Shown: positions 14,866 through 22,121, numbered from the stretch's first letter. The stretch: 24,148 nt of DNA from CAYZUE01 sp964481825 (GCA_964481825.1 CAYZUE010000012.1:1-24148), one strand, 5' to 3'. A program made the numbers and translations. Notes: generated from the letters alone by a model not told the origin.

Positions 14866-15348
14866 CTAATTGATTTTTTTAATGAATATTTCTTTACATA
14901 TCTCCTTATCAAGAGCGAGGTCTGTTTCACCCAATTTGATTACATAACTTGGACTCTTTTGATGTAATTTTATAATACTTCCAGGGACACATCCAAGGGC
15001 ACTTAATTTATCTAGACGTGAATGATACTTTGACGTGATGAAGACAACTTTCGCTTTTTCTCCTGAAGAGAGTTCTGTTAGGGGAAGCCGATGCCTTCTT
15101 ATAACACCTTCTGCAATCTTTTCTCCTTCGAAATTTAGAATAATTTTATTCTCATCTAGACTTATCAAATTTCGATCTTTTAGTTCTGTAAGTAGAGTAT
15201 CCTTCTGTGGAAATTCTGATAAAGTAAGGATTTTATCCAAAGCCTTTTCTCCCATCTCTCTCATCGTCCATATAATCTCTAGGAATTCTTCTATATCGTT
15301 CTCTTGAATATTAGCATGTTTATTTTGACTTTTCAATTCGACAGCCAT
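14866..15348 (-). CDS. DtxR-like winged-helix / FeoA-domain fusion protein
   Basis: 160 aa. Residues about 20-88 resemble the winged helix of DtxR/MntR regulators, ending in the characteristic GVIRRHRL (81-88) that joins the DtxR DNA-binding and dimerisation domains. Here the dimerisation domain is missing: from residue 89 the chain passes directly into an SH3-like FeoA domain (LTELSSGEKAKVVFI, LGCVPGSIIKLHQKSPSYVIKLGETDLALD). It is the last gene of the feoB operon, overlaps the Cys-rich gene by 16 nt and has a strong AAGGAGG 7 nt before its ATG. It could help FeoB transport, repress the operon, or both; the operator palindromes upstream of feoB favour a regulatory role. Confidence 0.8.
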   Translation of the reverse strand: MAVELKSQNKHANIQENDIEEFLEIIWTMREMGEKALDKILTLSEFPQKDTLLTELKDRNLISLDENKIILNFEGEKIAEGVIRRHRLPLTELSSGEKAKVVFITSKYHSRLDKLSALGCVPGSIIKLHQKSPSYVIKLGETDLALDKEICKEIFIKKIN

Positions 15349-15515
15349 TTAAATAACCTCCTTATGATTTTGGGTAATTTATACTCGCTAAAGATCTGAA
15401 ATCCACAATTTGGACAACAATCGGCTTTACAACCCATGTTCATAAAGCAGCTCCCACATTTTCCAGTTGTAATTTGGGATTTTGTGAATTTATAACCACA
15501 TAAAGAACACATCAT
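15333..15515 (-). CDS. Cys-rich FeoB-associated zinc-ribbon protein (60 aa)
   Basis: Eight cysteines: C3 and C6 (CSLCGYKF), C20 and C23 (CGSC), C29, C33/C34 and C37 (GCKADCCPNCGF). CxxCGY...CxxC...GC...CPxCGF resembles a small zinc-ribbon or Fe-S domain found beside feoAB genes in anaerobes. A basic C-terminal tail (PKIIRRLFKWL) may lie at the membrane. ATG overlaps the feoB stop as ATGA (a second ATG follows directly), and its own end overlaps the FeoA gene, so all three are coupled. It may sense or hand over ferrous iron; this is inferred from position. Confidence 0.75.
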   Translation of the reverse strand: MMCSLCGYKFTKSQITTGKCGSCFMNMGCKADCCPNCGFQIFSEYKLPKIIRRLFKWLSN

Positions 15516-17485
15516 AATACTACCTCCAGACTACGGAGGATAAAATTAAGAACTCCTCCTACTAGGAAAGCAAAGGGAAATATGAAAACCGCCATTGCGA
15601 CTGCAATTTTAATCCCTCGCTCCTTAACCATAATAAAGAAGTTAGCAATACACGGAACAAATAGAGTTATAGTTACAAGACTAACAATGATCTGTGTTGA
15701 GTCCAATTGGCCTGCTTCTGCTAAGGCAAATAGCCCAGCTGCTCCGTAATCCCGTCTGAAAAAACCAATTAAGAAGGCTTCAGTGGCTTTAATTGGAAGA
15801 CCCAACAAACCTACAACAACGGGAGATGCAAATTGTTCTATAACGACGAGAGCGCCCAATTTATCTAAAATAAAAAGCATTAGGGTACCAAGAATAAACA
15901 AGGGAACGGCTTCTCTGAGATACCATTCAATCCTTGCCAATGTTTTTACAAATATGTTTTTTGCTTGTGGTACTCTGATAGGTGGTACTTCAAGGATAAA
16001 ATCTGATCCCTTACCAGGAATAAGTTTAGATGACAAATATCCTACAAGGAATATTACAAATAATATAACTCCAGCCCAAATAGCAGTAGCTTTAAATGAT
16101 ACTGATGAAAGAATCCCGAGAATTACACCTAATTGAGCAGAACATGGTACTGCCAAAGCCAGAAGTAATGTTACAATTATCCGTTCTTTTTTTGTTTCTA
16201 GAATCCTTGTTGTCAAAGTAGCCATAGTGTCGCATCCTAGTCCAAGGATCATAGGTAACACAGCTTTTCCGTTTAGACCCATTTTGTTAAAAACCTTGTT
16301 GAGCATTATAGCTAGTCTTGGAAGATACCCTGAATCCTCGAGGATTCCAAAGGCGATGAAAAAGGTACCAACAATAGGTAGGATTAAAGCAATAGCATAA
16401 GTTAGAGCCATTGTTATAAGGCCATAATCTCCGACGAAGAGGTCTCTGACAATTTCATAAGGTATCACTGAAAAAGCTTCTATAGCTAGTGGATTTAGAT
16501 ATTCACCAAATAATGTCTCTTCAAAGTACCCAACCACCACTTGAGCTCCAAAATATCCAACGAATTTATACATTACGTATAGAATAATCGCTAAAATAGG
16601 GATTCCCCAGAGAGGATGCATGCTAGCATTACCAAGTTTCTCGGAAAAAGAGTTACGTTCTATTTTAATAGTATCCATAGTTTGATCTAAGATACTATCA
16701 ACTTGCTTCATCCGCTGTTGATTGATTACATAACCTAGAGGTTTTGAGTATTTTTTTTGAAGTTCTTTCTTAATATTCTCTATTTCGTCAATTCCATCAG
16801 CTTTAAGAGTTTTATTAAACCATTTTTTTAGCCTTTCATCTCCTCCAAGTAGCATTATTGCAATACTTCTCTTAGAAATTTTTGATTCCGGGATTAATTT
16901 TTCTAGTTTTTGTATACCATCTTCAATATCACTATCATATTTTGTTTTAAACTTAGAAATGCTTGGAGTTGATATATTATTAATAAGCTCATTAATCCCC
17001 TTTCGTTGGGTAGCAATTGTTTGTACTACGTCTACCCCAAATATTTCCTCAATTCGCTTGGATTTTATACTTATCCCCCGACTTTTTGCCTCATCTTCCA
17101 TATTGAGATTAAGGAGGAAAGGTATACCCATCTCTGTAAGTTGAAGGGTTAAAAAAAGGCCTCTACTTAGATTTTTAGCATCTATAACTTGAACTACCCC
17201 TCTGATTTTTTCATTCAATAAGATGTCTCTGGTAACACCCTCGTCTTCTGACATAGGGATAAGACTGTTAATACCTGGGGTGTCTATAATCATGTGTTTT
17301 TTATTATTGTATGTTGCTGTTCCATGGGTTAATTCTACAGTTGTTCCAGGGTAATTGGAAACGGTCACATATTTATCGGTTAATAAAGAGAATATAACAC
17401 TCTTACCCACATTTGGATTTCCTAGCAGGACAATTCGATCTACTCCTTGCTCTTTAAATTTCTCACTTTGACTTTTGTCATGCAT
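15512..17485 (-). CDS. feoB: Ferrous iron transporter FeoB
   Basis: 657-aa GTPase-permease for Fe2+ uptake. The N-terminal G domain has G1 GNPNVGKS (22-29), G2 YPGTT (45-49), G3 DTPG (68-71), G4 NMED (128-131, where NxxD is required) and G5 in TIATQRKGI; a helical GDI domain follows. The C-terminal half contains two Gate regions and about nine to eleven hydrophobic spans, with VLPMILGLGCDTMAT holding the conserved Cys of the first Gate and TLFVPCIANFF the second. Length is typical. First gene of a three-gene operon under DtxR-like palindromes. GAGGGAC about 6 nt before ATG is the likely ribosome site. Confidence 0.96.
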   Translation of the reverse strand: MHDKSQSEKFKEQGVDRIVLLGNPNVGKSVIFSLLTDKYVTVSNYPGTTVELTHGTATYNNKKHMIIDTPGINSLIPMSEDEGVTRDILLNEKIRGVVQVIDAKNLSRGLFLTLQLTEMGIPFLLNLNMEDEAKSRGISIKSKRIEEIFGVDVVQTIATQRKGINELINNISTPSISKFKTKYDSDIEDGIQKLEKLIPESKISKRSIAIMLLGGDERLKKWFNKTLKADGIDEIENIKKELQKKYSKPLGYVINQQRMKQVDSILDQTMDTIKIERNSFSEKLGNASMHPLWGIPILAIILYVMYKFVGYFGAQVVVGYFEETLFGEYLNPLAIEAFSVIPYEIVRDLFVGDYGLITMALTYAIALILPIVGTFFIAFGILEDSGYLPRLAIMLNKVFNKMGLNGKAVLPMILGLGCDTMATLTTRILETKKERIIVTLLLALAVPCSAQLGVILGILSSVSFKATAIWAGVILFVIFLVGYLSSKLIPGKGSDFILEVPPIRVPQAKNIFVKTLARIEWYLREAVPLFILGTLMLFILDKLGALVVIEQFASPVVVGLLGLPIKATEAFLIGFFRRDYGAAGLFALAEAGQLDSTQIIVSLVTITLFVPCIANFFIMVKERGIKIAVAMAVFIFPFAFLVGGVLNFILRSLEVVL

Positions 17486-17514
17486 ACCTTGTCCCTCTTT
17501 ATTTCTTTTATTTG

Positions 17515-17526
17515 TAGGCGAGCCTA
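17515..17526. promoter_or_regulatory. DtxR-type palindrome 1 in the feoB leader
   Basis: TAGGC-GA-GCCTA, 5-bp arms, in the leader about 30 nt upstream of the feoB ATG and roughly 27 bp from the centre of palindrome 2. It shares the TAGG...CCTA core with the other two sites. Confidence 0.5.
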
Positions 17527-17539
17527 AGATTAATTTGAT

Positions 17540-17569
17540 ATTAGGGCACCCTAATTAGGATAACCTAAT
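17540..17569. promoter_or_regulatory. Tandem DtxR-type operators at the feoB promoter
   Basis: Two abutting palindromes: ATTAGGG-CA-CCCTAAT (17540-17555) and ATTAGG-ATAA-CCTAAT (17554-17569), centres 14 bp apart. The shared TTAGG...CCTAA arms are the core of DtxR/IdeR-family iron boxes. They lie between the TATA box (17572-17584) and the predicted start near 17550, where binding would block initiation. The operon itself encodes a DtxR-like HTH protein. Confidence 0.7.
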
Positions 17570-17571
17570 CT

Positions 17572-17584
17572 AATATAAATACTT
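17572..17584 (-). promoter_or_regulatory. TATA box of the feoB operon
   Basis: Minus-strand AGTATTTATATTA, about 90 nt upstream of the feoB ATG. Initiation 25 nt downstream falls inside the tandem palindromes and leaves a leader of about 65 nt. Confidence 0.55.
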
Positions 17585-17661
17585 TTTGATTTCGTACAAA
17601 TGTTCAAAATTAAAGATTCGATATCACTCTAAAACTTCACTTCCATTTCCCCTATATCAGA

Positions 17662-17684
17662 AAAATATTTCAGAATGCTGAAAT
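17662..17684 (-). terminator. Hairpin and T-tract terminator after the UPF0147-like gene
   Basis: On the minus strand, ATTTCAG (17684-17678), loop CATT and CTGAAAT (17673-17667) form a perfect 7-bp hairpin starting 3 nt after the stop codon, followed by ATTTTT (17666-17661). It is the clearest intrinsic-type terminator in the window. Confidence 0.6.
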
Positions 17685-17687
17685 GGA

Positions 17688-18368
17688 TTAGTATACATCA
17701 GTTGCAAGATCATTTGCTATATGCCAGATCACACTTTTAATTTCGATATTTAGTCCTTGAATATCTCCCCTGTTCCTATCACTAGAATATGTAGGCAATA
17801 AGGGTTCCATTAATATATCAATAGCTTTAATTGCGCGATCGTTAGGTTCTAACTTATTGTCACCCATAACTTCTTTTGCTTTCTTTGCAGCCTCTTCGAT
17901 TCGGGGGGGAACCTCACTAATGCCTAGTTTTTTAAGATTCAATAGGGATTTCTTATCCTTCAATAAAAATAGGTCAAGACTGTAGGATGTATTTAAATGA
18001 TTAAGAACTCCTCTATCCCATCCCTTTGGTCTGAAAAGAGAAGAAGATCTACCCCCCTCTAAATTATAATCAAAAAGCACTTCATTCAGACGATTTTTAG
18101 CTGAACGAATAATATATTTTTCGATTGGAAGAGGTGCTTTATTTTGATTATTTTTTAGTATTGTAAGCGATGCATTAATTCTAGTAATAGGATCCTTTTT
18201 AGTGTTCCCAAGAGTATCAATAATTTGTTTAATGTATTTTTTCACATCATTGCTAATACCCTCTTCCTTAAATCCTAAAGAATTAAGCGTATTTTTATCC
18301 TTATCAGTCAACCCTAAACAGACAGAAAGGTACTTTGCAATTTTATCAAGATCCTTATCAACTTCCAT
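17688..18368 (-). CDS. UPF0147-like helical protein, possibly a tandem duplication
   Basis: 226 aa, all-helical in appearance. The C-terminal part (VPPRIEEAAKKAKEVM, ...NDRAIKAIDILMEPL, ...IKSVIWHIANDL) follows the order of UPF0147, a roughly 90-aa archaeal family of unknown function with the same pattern of I-D-R...P, AxxAxxxL, IxIxAISILDEI and IWNIxSxLE. Residues about 41-100 (VKKYIKQIIDTL, DPITRINASLTILKN, KYIIRSAKNRLNEVL) repeat a similar pattern more weakly, so the protein may have two diverged copies joined by a linker. The match is by eye and the function is unknown. It is a single-gene unit with its own terminator. Confidence 0.6.
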   Translation of the reverse strand: MEVDKDLDKIAKYLSVCLGLTDKDKNTLNSLGFKEEGISNDVKKYIKQIIDTLGNTKKDPITRINASLTILKNNQNKAPLPIEKYIIRSAKNRLNEVLFDYNLEGGRSSSLFRPKGWDRGVLNHLNTSYSLDLFLLKDKKSLLNLKKLGISEVPPRIEEAAKKAKEVMGDNKLEPNDRAIKAIDILMEPLLPTYSSDRNRGDIQGLNIEIKSVIWHIANDLATDVY

Positions 18369-18398
18369 GGTAACAAAATTCCTAAATTTAACTTCGTC

Positions 18399-18419
18399 AA
18401 GGGAACAATTAAATCCCTT
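18399..18419. promoter_or_regulatory. Inverted repeat near the start site of the UPF0147-like gene
   Basis: AAGGGA (18399-18404) and TCCCTT (18414-18419), spacer 9 nt, about 30 nt upstream of the ATG at 18368 and downstream of a minus-strand TATA-like ACTATTTATTAAC (18437-18450). It could be a weak operator or be coincidental. Confidence 0.3.
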
Positions 18420-18515
18420 TGCTTCTAAATAGGTTAATAAATAGTATAAATAAAATGTCTTAATACAAAGGGTTACTGTAGGAACTCAGAAAGCAGATAT
18501 AATCTAAAGTTAATC

Positions 18516-18608
18516 GCCGGGGTGACAGAGAGGCTATGTGACCGGCTGCAGATTGGAAAAAAACCGAGCAGTAACCGGTATACCTGGGTTCAAATCCCAG
18601 CCCCGGCT
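18516..18608 (+). tRNA. tRNA-Cys (GCA) with intron
   Basis: Acceptor stem GCCGGGG (18516-18522) pairs with CCCCGGC (18601-18607), discriminator U18608, no encoded CCA. The D-arm has the G-G of GAGAGGCTA. The anticodon stem ACCGG/CCGGT closes loop CUGCAGA once the 22-nt intron is removed, giving anticodon GCA (18548-18550). The T-arm is CTGGG-TTCAAAT-CCCAG (18584-18600). Mature length is 71 nt. It faces the tRNA-Asn gene on the other strand. Confidence 0.93.
18552..18573 (+). other. 22-nt tRNA-Cys intron with bulge-helix-bulge splice site
   Basis: Between anticodon positions 37 and 38. CTGC (18546-18549) pairs with GCAG (18568-18571) as the 4-bp central helix. It is flanked by 3-nt bulges AGA (18550-18552) and TAA (18572-18574), then by the anticodon stem on one side and TTGG/CCGA closing a seven-A loop on the other. 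Cleavage after the second base of each bulge yields a standard 7-nt anticodon loop. This is the canonical substrate of archaeal tRNA splicing endonuclease. Confidence 0.88.
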
Positions 18609-18650
18609 TAAAATACAAAAATAAAGTTTTTGAACTAATGATTATTTGAA

Positions 18651-18723
18651 CGCCGCCGGTCAGACTCGAACTGACGACCACCTGGTTAACAGCCAGGCGC
18701 TCTACCTACTGAGCTACGGCGGC
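18651..18723 (-). tRNA. tRNA-Asn (GTT)
   Basis: Read on the minus strand: acceptor GCCGCCG pairs with CGGCGGC, D-stem GCTC/GAGC, anticodon stem CCTGG/CCAGG around loop CTGTTAA (anticodon GTT at 18690-18688), T-arm GTCAG-TTCGAGT-CTGAC, discriminator G at 18651. 73 nt, no intron, no encoded CCA. An ORF that spans this tRNA is spurious. Confidence 0.95.
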
Positions 18724-18791
18724 ATAATAATAAGTTAGATTAAATTATGCCGATATTTGTTTAACAGGTTGAAAATTATTGGAAAAAACAC

Positions 18792-19193
18792 CTATCGCAC
18801 ATTCTTTTTGATATAATAATATACAGTTGTAAGTGGAATTTTAAGTTTATCGGAGATTTCCTTAGCTGAATAAGCCTGCTCCTCAAGTTCGTATACTTTT
18901 TCTATCTTCCAATTAGGATGAGAACGTGGTCTACCAGGATTTAATAAAAGAGCATCGAATTGTATACCAATCTTTTCTAGAGCTACACATATCTTGCGGG
19001 GCGTCCGCTCGTATAGACTAGGAGGGCATGTTATATTCTTAACATTTGGAGCAGCAGTTAAAATGGAAGCTAGGATATTTATGGTAGGCCTTATACTAAA
19101 ATGAACTTTACTCGTAGAATCATCAAGTTTCCGATTTATCTCTTCAATGAGAACATCCTTTTGACTTGATCTTAATACTACTACATCCGTCAT
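18792..19193 (-). CDS. DUF1699-like protein with C-terminal helix-turn-helix
   Basis: 133 aa. Residues about 1-85 (VHFSIRPTINILASILTAAPNVKNITCPPSLYERT) resemble DUF1699, a small domain known mainly from methanogens in which a F-RP-...-AAPN-K-I--P-SY-RT pattern recurs. The C-terminus (YELEEQAYSAKEISDKLKIPLTTVYYYIKK, about residues 101-130) is a resolvase/Sin-type helix-turn-helix, so the protein is probably a DNA-binding regulator. Upstream minus-strand TTAAATTTATTTA near 19210-19225 gives a leaderless or near-leaderless start. It lies only 40 bp downstream of the DUF530-like gene, but no operon link is visible. Confidence 0.62.
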   Translation of the reverse strand: MTDVVVLRSSQKDVLIEEINRKLDDSTSKVHFSIRPTINILASILTAAPNVKNITCPPSLYERTPRKICVALEKIGIQFDALLLNPGRPRSHPNWKIEKVYELEEQAYSAKEISDKLKIPLTTVYYYIKKNVR

Positions 19194-19233
19194 TAGAACT
19201 TCAATTTAGATAAATAAATTTAAAAACTTTTCC

Positions 19234-20916
19234 CTAGCGGACCAACTCTAAAAACAATTTTGCCTTTTTGGAAATTTTTATATCACGTATATCCTTAAGA
19301 TTTTCAAGCTTTTCTGGGGGAATAACATCTCTCCTGCCCAATCTTATAATTATCTTAAGAACCTCTTTAAGTTCGTTTATTTCCGCTGATACTATACTTG
19401 CAGATTTATCTAGCGGATAATCAGCGTAAAGGTAGAGAGAAATCCCACCTACTGCTCTACTCGAAGTGACCTTAAGATAGTCTTGGAGTATTTCTTCTAT
19501 CTTAAACTTCTTAAAAACTATATTTTCTGCTTTAGAAATGGAATTAATACTATTATCAACAAACATTCTAATCGCTGAAACGAGCTCCTCATCTTCTAAT
19601 ATATTTAAAGTACTTTGAAGTTGCTCTATCTCCGGAACTGGTTGCAAACCTGGAAAGATACTTGCATATCGTCTTTCACGGTAAGGTTTTATTAATAAAA
19701 ATTTAAGAATATCCCAAGCAAATATAGCTTTAGGTATCTTTATCAATGTCTCAACTCTAATTTTCTTTCTAGCTTCTATAGCTTTCTCTAAATCTGGCAA
19801 GAGATTGCCTTCATTGTCCTTAAGCCCCCGGGAAATTAATGTTTCCTCAAATTCATCAATTATTTCTTGGCGTTCTTCATTAATTCTAGTATCCATCCCA
19901 TAGCGATGAGAGTTTGTACTCGAAATCCGCATCTCAATCTTACTTCTTAAATCTTCATAATCTCGGAGCTTTTTTACATCAACTTTTTTTTCAAGTAAAA
20001 ATTGTAGAATATCTTCCTTCCTTGATCTCATAATCTCCGTATATGCGATAGCTAATGCTTGTCTATTATACCTCCCACTTACGAGGACACTTCGTTCATG
20101 GTGATATCTAATGTTCTCAATCACAATACGCCCATATTTTTCTCTTAGATAGCCTTCATAGTCTAGCTTTGACCCTTTTTTTACTTCCACTTGCTTTTTC
20201 TTTTTTGTCCATTGTCCTTTATCCCAAATCTTGAAGGTAACTGTAGCTGATTTTATCCTTCCTCTTTTCTTCTCCCTTAAAATCTCGATTAATCTTCGAT
20301 ATGCCATTCGCTCAGATTGTGAAAACTTAGCAATTTCGTGCGCAAATTCACCACCAAAGGGGAGATGTGGAAGGATATCTAATCTATATACCCCATCATG
20401 ATTTATGGACAGATTTATATTAGATTTTTTACACTTAGGGCATGAGAAGTGCTTTCCTGATTCAATTATTTTAGTTGCATCCTTACCCTTTGTATTTTTT
20501 CCACACTTACAAATAAAAGACACAACTTCTTCAAGATGCCCAACGGCGATATTATGAGCAGATATAGCTGATTTTGTACGGTCAAAAGTGCCTTTTTTAA
20601 AAGATGCATCGGTTCTAAAAAACATTTTATGCCTAGCAACATCACGTTGATCCTCTACATTTTCCCGGCGATAGCTTTCCTTCTTTACAGGTGTTGCATA
20701 TCTACTCATCCCAAGAGCAAAATATGGTGAATCAAAACCACGAAGTTCCATTTCGTCTTTTAGTTTTTTTAGATTAACTAGATGATTCCTTATCTGTATG
20801 TAAATTCTTTCAAAATACTCTTTCTCATTCTCTAGCTTTCTTGGATCATTTGAAAAATCCTCACTGATATTCTCTAAAAATTCTGTTGCTCTATTTAAAA
20901 GTGGGGTTTCAACCAT
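19234..20916 (-). CDS. DUF530-like archaeal protein of unknown function
   Basis: 560 aa, helical and highly charged. A treble-clef-like zinc site CKC(136-138)...CPKC(159-162) sits in the N-terminal third, followed by a conserved-looking block LPHLPFGGEFAHEIAKF and a long basic region (WTKKKKQVEVKKG). I associate this architecture with DUF530, found in methanogens, from memory of the family; no motif gives a biochemical role. The Lys-rich segments and the zinc site suggest nucleic-acid binding. AGGAGG (20934-20929) lies 12 nt before the ATG, a rather long spacing. The leader contains two possible TATA boxes. Confidence 0.68.
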   Translation of the reverse strand: MVETPLLNRATEFLENISEDFSNDPRKLENEKEYFERIYIQIRNHLVNLKKLKDEMELRGFDSPYFALGMSRYATPVKKESYRRENVEDQRDVARHKMFFRTDASFKKGTFDRTKSAISAHNIAVGHLEEVVSFICKCGKNTKGKDATKIIESGKHFSCPKCKKSNINLSINHDGVYRLDILPHLPFGGEFAHEIAKFSQSERMAYRRLIEILREKKRGRIKSATVTFKIWDKGQWTKKKKQVEVKKGSKLDYEGYLREKYGRIVIENIRYHHERSVLVSGRYNRQALAIAYTEIMRSRKEDILQFLLEKKVDVKKLRDYEDLRSKIEMRISSTNSHRYGMDTRINEERQEIIDEFEETLISRGLKDNEGNLLPDLEKAIEARKKIRVETLIKIPKAIFAWDILKFLLIKPYRERRYASIFPGLQPVPEIEQLQSTLNILEDEELVSAIRMFVDNSINSISKAENIVFKKFKIEEILQDYLKVTSSRAVGGISLYLYADYPLDKSASIVSAEINELKEVLKIIIRLGRRDVIPPEKLENLKDIRDIKISKKAKLFLELVR

Positions 20917-20990
20917 TTATTTTTTTTTCCTCCTAAGAAAACGGATTTTTTTAATTATTCTAACGTCTAATAAAGATTTTGAAATATGTC

Positions 20991-21074
20991 CCTTATAAAC
21001 TTAACTCGAATTTCATAATTTATTGTTGTAGATGTTGAATTTTTAGATAGGTTAACACTAACATTATATATTTT
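20991..21074 (-). promoter_or_regulatory. Two candidate TATA boxes for the DUF530-like gene
   Basis: Minus-strand AAAATATATAATG (21074-21062) directly abuts a 16-bp palindrome and would give a leader of about 125 nt. GTTTATAAGG (21000-20991) would give about 55 nt. The sequence does not decide between them. Confidence 0.4.
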
Positions 21075-21090
21075 CCCGAACATGTTCGGG
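21075..21090. promoter_or_regulatory. 16-bp perfect palindrome CCCGAACATGTTCGGG
   Basis: It is self-complementary with no spacer and unusually GC-rich for the region. It lies 12 nt after the stop of the methyltransferase gene and immediately upstream of a TATA box for the DUF530-like gene. As RNA it would fold with a CATG tetraloop, but it is followed by A, not T, so a DNA operator is likelier than a terminator. Confidence 0.6.
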
Positions 21091-21102
21091 TGTTGGAAAG
21101 CA

Positions 21103-21588
21103 TTATTTATGCGTACAAACAATTACTGCATCTAACTCTTTATCACCTACGAAAAAAGTATCAATAACTTGTATCTCCTTAGTATATTCTAACAATTCCG
21201 TAAGTTTATCCAGTTTATTATATCTATTACAAAAAGAGGTGAGAATAAGAATTCCATCTTCATCGAGCACACGTAATAATTCCCTAATTCCATTTAATAG
21301 ATGGATTACATCAATACAAAATACCGTTTTGAACGAATTGGTTTTAAAGGGCAAGCAATTTCCTGAACCACAAATATTAATAGCATTAGTATGTTCCAAC
21401 TGGTGAATTTGAGTATCAAGCGCAAAGATGTTAGGAATACGACTTTCGAGAAACCCCGCTCCACAACCTACATCTAAAATCTTATCCTCAAATTTTATTT
21501 TATCAAGAATACCTTCTATCTTCTTCAACTGAAAAGTTTCCATCCAATTTTTGTAAATAATTCCTGTGAAAGTACTTACTCCTCCCAA
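21103..21588 (-). CDS. Class I SAM-dependent methyltransferase (type 11)
   Basis: 161 aa. YKNWMETFQLKKIEGIL is the usual lead-in, motif I is ILDVGCGAGFLE (37-48), motif II FALDTQ, and LPFKTNSFKTVFCIDVIHLL covers motifs III/IV. The start is taken as TTG at 21588 because the lead-in helix upstream of the first ATG belongs to the family; this start overlaps the end of the KH gene by 13 nt, and GGGAGGAG lies around it. As last gene of an aIF1A-RIO1-KH operon it may modify rRNA, tRNA or a ribosome-biogenesis factor, but the substrate cannot be read. Confidence 0.78.
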   Translation of the reverse strand: MGGVSTFTGIIYKNWMETFQLKKIEGILDKIKFEDKILDVGCGAGFLESRIPNIFALDTQIHQLEHTNAINICGSGNCLPFKTNSFKTVFCIDVIHLLNGIRELLRVLDEDGILILTSFCNRYNKLDKLTELLEYTKEIQVIDTFFVGDKELDAVIVCTHK

Positions 21589-22121
21589 AGATGAAACCTC
21601 CCCTCTTTTAGCTCTCTAGCTTTGATCTGTAAGGTCTTATAAACAACACCATGAGGGCTACCGCTTGCAAGCATAACTATCCCCTTCTTAGCAACTTGTA
21701 TCTCCTCATGGGTACCAATAATTGCAACACTTTTTCCATAAATGGATATCACCGCTTTAGTAGATTCCTCGATATATCTCCGGGTTTTCCCCTCTCTCCC
21801 AATAACCCTCCCTTTCTGACGTTTCAAAGCCTTATCAGATCTTCCGACTATATCTTCTAAATTTATAACTGCTAAACTGTAATCCTCGTTACAAAGTTTC
21901 ATTGCATTCTGTGGGCTGAAACCTTTGCCAATTGCGCGTACAATATCTTTACATCTCCATTCAGCAAGTTCATCTCCACCGTTATTTTCAATAGAAACAG
22001 TTGCACTAGTGGTATTAATATTGAGACTAACTCCTAGTCGCTTCTCAATTTCAATTTTGACCTTCCCCTTTTTACCTATAAGAACTGCTACCCTGCTTAA
22101 AGGTACTTTGGTATATTGCAT
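21576..22121 (-). CDS. KH-domain RNA-binding protein, archaeal Pno1/Dim2 family
   Basis: 181 aa with two KH domains: GKKG (16-19) in the first and GREG (108-111) in the second are the loops that contact RNA, and the intervening AIGKGFSPQNAMKLCNEDY and ISIYGKSVAIIG are family signatures. Archaeal Dim2/Pno1 binds the 3' end of 16S rRNA and assists late small-subunit maturation. It begins one base after the RIO1 stop, the usual archaeal order. Confidence 0.92.
   Translation of the reverse strand: MQYTKVPLSRVAVLIGKKGKVKIEIEKRLGVSLNINTTSATVSIENNGGDELAEWRCKDIVRAIGKGFSPQNAMKLCNEDYSLAVINLEDIVGRSDKALKRQKGRVIGREGKTRRYIEESTKAVISIYGKSVAIIGTHEEIQVAKKGIVMLASGSPHGVVYKTLQIKARELKEGRFHLWEE

Noticed and set aside
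15783..16136. 117-aa plus-strand ORF inside feoB
   Set aside because: It is antisense to the membrane domain of feoB, which is fully explained, and has no family resemblance or promoter.
18460..18681. 73-aa minus-strand ORF
   Set aside because: It runs across the tRNA-Cys gene (antisense) and the 3' part of tRNA-Asn; the repeats and composition are those of tRNA genes.
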